DNA of 64,000 nucleotides from contig NZ_JOIY01000015.1 of assembly GCF_000720185.1 (NCBI RefSeq), forward strand, positions 112,590 to 176,589, written 5' to 3'. Below are positions 62,066 through 64,000 of this stretch, in pieces. How positions within the stretch are numbered: position 1 is the first letter of the stretch; every line of letters begins with the position of its first letter. Source of the DNA: Streptomyces sp. NRRL S-340 (GTDB lineage Bacteria; Actinomycetota; Actinomycetes; Streptomycetales; Streptomycetaceae). The notes beneath the pieces were generated by a model. The model saw only the letters and a list, made by a program, of their open reading frames with translations, ran no database searches and was not told the DNA's origin. Both the position numbers and the translations under genes were made by a program.

Positions 62066-63415
62066 ATGGGGCAGACACGAGGCGGGGAGCCGGACGACGG
62101 CGCCGCTGAGGTGCTCGACCGTCCGCTGCCCGACGGCGTGCGTCGCAGGGTCGTGCAGATCGTGGCCGACGCCTTCGGCCGGCTGACCGTCGCCGAGCTG
62201 CCCGCGCAACTGCGCCAGTACGCCCGGTTCGCGCCCAACCGCCGGGCCAAGTTCGCCGGCAACGCGATGGCGGCGGCGCTGGAGACCGACACGCTGTTCC
62301 GGCAGCGGGTCGGGGAGAAGTTCCGGGAGGCGCAGGCGGAGCTGTGCGGCGCCCTCGACTCCGGCGCGCCGCCTCCGGCCGCGGACCCGCTCGACGTGGC
62401 CGCCGCGGCCTACGTCCTGCGCCCGGCGGGCTGGGTGAAGCTGGTGACCGCCGCGGGCGAGGAGGCACTGCGGGCGCACGCCGAGCGCGCCGAGGAGGAG
62501 AGCCGCGCCGAACTGGAGCGGCTGCGCGAGCAGCTCGCCGCCGCCCGTGAGCAGGCCCGTGCCGAGACCGAACGCCTGCGCGCCGAGCTGGACGCGGCGC
62601 GCAAGGAGGCCGATTCGCTGCACCGCAAGCTGCGCGCCGCGCTCAGCGACGTCAAGCGCGGCGAGGCGGCGCTGCGCAAGACGCGCGGCGAGACGGAGAC
62701 GGCGCGCGCCGAGGCGCAGGTGCAGGTGTCGGCCGCCGAGAGCGAGAACCGGCGGCTGAAGGCGCGCCTGGGCGAGGCGGAGGCCGCCCTGGAGGCCACC
62801 CGCAAGGCCGCCCGTGAGGGGCGCAGTGTCGAGGACATGCGGGTGCGGCTGCTGCTGGACACCGTGCTCGACGCCGCCCAGGGGCTCCGGCGCGAACTCG
62901 CGCTGCCGCCGGTGTCCGTACGGCCCGCCGAGACCGTCGACGCGGTGGAGCCGGGCCGGATGACACCGAAGGACATCGCCGCCCGCGCGCTGTCCGAGCA
63001 CGACCCGGCGGTCCTGGACCAGTTGCTCGCGCTGCCGCAGGCGCATCTGGTCGTCGACGGCTACAACGTCACCAAGACCGGCTATCCCCAGATGCCGCTG
63101 GAGAAGCAGCGTCTGCGGCTGCTCGGACAGCTCTCGCAGCTCGCCGCGCAGACCGGCGCGGAGGTCACCTGTGTCTTCGACGGGGCCGAACTGGCCGCGC
63201 CGGTGCTGCTGGCGCCGCCGCGCGGGGTGCGGGTGCTGTTCTCCAAGCCGGGTGTCACCGCGGACGAGCTGATCCGTCAGCTGGTGCGCGCCGAGCCGCC
63301 GGGCCGGCCGGTCATCGTCGCCTCCACCGACCGCGAGGTGGCCGACGGTGTCGCCCGGGCGGGAGCGCGCCCGGTGGCGTCGGCGATGCTGCTGAAGCGT
63401 CTGTCGCGCGGCTGA
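62066..63415 (+). CDS. NYN-domain (YacP-like) putative ribonuclease with coiled coil
   Basis: 449 residues. A helical N-terminal domain (residues 20-130) precedes a long coiled coil of about 130 residues (ELERLREQLAAAREQARAET). The C-terminal NYN/PIN-like domain has acidic residues in HLVVDGYNVTKTGYP, VTCVFDGAE and VIVASTDREVADGV. YacP/Rae1-type NYN proteins are ribosome-associated endoribonucleases in Firmicutes. The coiled-coil fusion is an actinobacterial form. Its target is not known. ATG 62066 follows GGGGTGACGG. Confidence 0.85.
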   Translation: MGQTRGGEPDDGAAEVLDRPLPDGVRRRVVQIVADAFGRLTVAELPAQLRQYARFAPNRRAKFAGNAMAAALETDTLFRQRVGEKFREAQAELCGALDSGAPPPAADPLDVAAAAYVLRPAGWVKLVTAAGEEALRAHAERAEEESRAELERLREQLAAAREQARAETERLRAELDAARKEADSLHRKLRAALSDVKRGEAALRKTRGETETARAEAQVQVSAAESENRRLKARLGEAEAALEATRKAAREGRSVEDMRVRLLLDTVLDAAQGLRRELALPPVSVRPAETVDAVEPGRMTPKDIAARALSEHDPAVLDQLLALPQAHLVVDGYNVTKTGYPQMPLEKQRLRLLGQLSQLAAQTGAEVTCVFDGAELAAPVLLAPPRGVRVLFSKPGVTADELIRQLVRAEPPGRPVIVASTDREVADGVARAGARPVASAMLLKRLSRG

Positions 63416-63545
63416 GGACAGAGCTGAGGACGCTGAAGACCGACACGGGCGGGCCGCGGTGGCCCGCCGGCCGCTCTCCCGGATCGGCAAAACGGTCATA
63501 AGCCGATCTGCATCTCATTCACAACGTAGAGGTTTGATGCCCGAA

Positions 63546-63574
63546 TTGACGGATCCGTCACGCAACGTAGCGTC
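63546..63574 (+). promoter_or_regulatory. Promoter P1 with 14-bp palindrome, upstream of the P60-type gene
   Basis: TTGACG (63546-63551), 16-base spacer, TAGCGT (63568-63573), close to the principal sigma factor consensus. The perfect palindrome TGACGGATCCGTCA (63547-63560) overlaps the -35, suggesting an operator. CAACGTAG occurs at 63522-63529 and again at 63563-63570. Confidence 0.6.
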
Positions 63575-63644
63575 AACCGTGCCTCACGCCTGGTGAGTTG
63601 AGGCAAAGAATGCGGGCTGTGACGGGATTTCTCGGCGGGAGGAT

Positions 63645-63674
63645 TTGAATTCATCACGATGAGGTCACTAGGGT
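63645..63674 (+). promoter_or_regulatory. Promoter P2 upstream of the P60-type gene
   Basis: TTGAAT (63645-63650), 18-base spacer, TAGGGT (63669-63674). Predicted transcription start near 63681, about 45 bases before the GTG. No further gene is visible in the 63416-63726 gap. Confidence 0.5.
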
Positions 63675-63726
63675 CTGGCCTCGAACCTCCGAGCGGGTGG
63701 TCACTCACAAGAAGGAGCTTTCTTCC

Positions 63727-64000
63727 GTGGCGTCCCACCGTCGACCCAAACAGCCCAGTCGCGCACGCGTGACGATGCTCACCACCGCGGCCGCCGCCGC
63801 CGTCGCGATCAGCGCGCAGGCGGCCAACGCGGCTCCGAGTGAGAAGCCGAGCAAGGACGAGGTCAAGTCCAAGGTCGACCGCCCGCGGCCAGCAGGACCT
63901 CAACAAGCTGCGCGACGGCCTCGGTTCGATGGCGGCCGGCCAGTACCGCTCCGGCGGCATCGACCCGTCCCTCCAGCTCTTCCTCTCCTCCCACCCGGAC
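63727..64000 (+). pseudogene. Secreted NLP/P60-type hydrolase gene, frameshifted; 3' end outside window
   Basis: GTG 63727 with AAGGAG nine bases upstream opens an Arg/Lys start, a hydrophobic Ala-rich segment ending in AQAANAAPS (signal peptide) and SKDEVKSKVDR. After codon 52 (about 63882) this frame turns into low-complexity Arg/Pro. The +1 frame from 63884 reads RGQQDLNKLRDGLGSMAAG and then QYRSGGIDPSLQLFLSSHPD, the expected later part of the coiled-coil region of streptomycete P60 proteins. About 35 residues normally between these parts are missing. Either the gene is broken by a deletion of non-triplet length or the sequence is misassembled at this point. Confidence 0.7.

Noticed and set aside
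63416..63726. c-di-AMP (ydaO) riboswitch before the P60-type gene
   Set aside because: Such riboswitches occur before some wall hydrolase genes in Streptomyces, but the conserved core words are not present here.

Overview
The window is a 64 kb piece of chromosome from a very GC-rich actinomycete, almost certainly a Streptomyces. Support for this is the codon usage with G or C in nearly every third position, the homodimeric aceE pyruvate dehydrogenase, the actinobacterial bcc-aa3 respiratory genes (lipoprotein ctaC, di-haem qcrC, three-helix Rieske qcrA) and a gene order that, from memory, matches the lipB-to-qcrB/trpD part of streptomycete core chromosomes. I saw no rRNA, tRNA or CRISPR array and no complete insertion sequence. 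One short non-autonomous element is inferred.

Layout. 1-10.5 kb: lipB (cut by the window edge), an HTH/TPR regulator, an FAD oxidoreductase, an SDR-type epimerase, a GNAT acetyltransferase, a membrane serine protease of the CvpA/MarP type divergent from a peptidoglycan amidase, a DUF4240 protein and a WYL regulator. 10.6-19.6 kb: central carbon metabolism, aceE, a GntR/FCD regulator, a two-lipoyl-domain E2 (sucB), lpd and leucyl aminopeptidase pepA, all on the minus strand and separated by strong hairpins. 19.9-30 kb: cobalamin nucleotide-loop assembly (cobS, cobT, and cobU fused to a metallo-beta-lactamase-like domain) among membrane and lipid genes. 30-37.5 kb: a small conserved gene, a serine-protease lipoprotein whose PDZ domain ends in a 23-bp tandem array, a methyltransferase, DUF3043, PspA/PspAA and a two-component system. 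37.7-47.8 kb: an RND-type exporter, nadA, an ErpA-type Fe-S carrier, a large anchored protein, a PfkB/adenosine kinase-like enzyme and a cysteine desulfurase-TusA fusion. 48-57.5 kb: the respiratory block ctaC-ctaD-ctaF, an L,D-transpeptidase and a receiver-like gene, then ctaE-qcrC-qcrA-qcrB. 57.6-64 kb: trpD, a SAM-IV riboswitch with a tiny leader ORF ahead of a class V aminotransferase, an Lrp-type sensor domain coupled to a rhomboid protease, a zinc-ribbon protein, a NYN-domain protein and the start of a secreted NLP/P60-type gene that appears frameshifted.

Genes that probably work together: ctaCDF, ctaE and qcrCAB make the electron chain from menaquinol to oxygen. lpd, sucB and aceE supply E3, E2 and E1 of 2-oxoacid dehydrogenases, lipB supplies their lipoyl groups, and nadA supplies NAD. 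erpA, the cysteine desulfurase-TusA fusion and nadA connect Fe-S and sulfur supply. cobS/T/U finish the cobalamin lower ligand.

The most unusual layer is non-coding. There are several unrelated GC-rich minisatellites (10, about 46, 44, 23 and about 25 bp units) at intergenic positions or gene 3' ends. Two of them touch the ends of coding sequences: the cobT stop codon, and the PDZ domain of the HtrA-like protease, where a 23-bp unit changes reading frame with each copy. Other points to revisit are a MITE-like element at 30.06-30.24 kb, palindromes over the promoters of aceE and nadA and over the ctaE start codon, and a probable CTG start codon.
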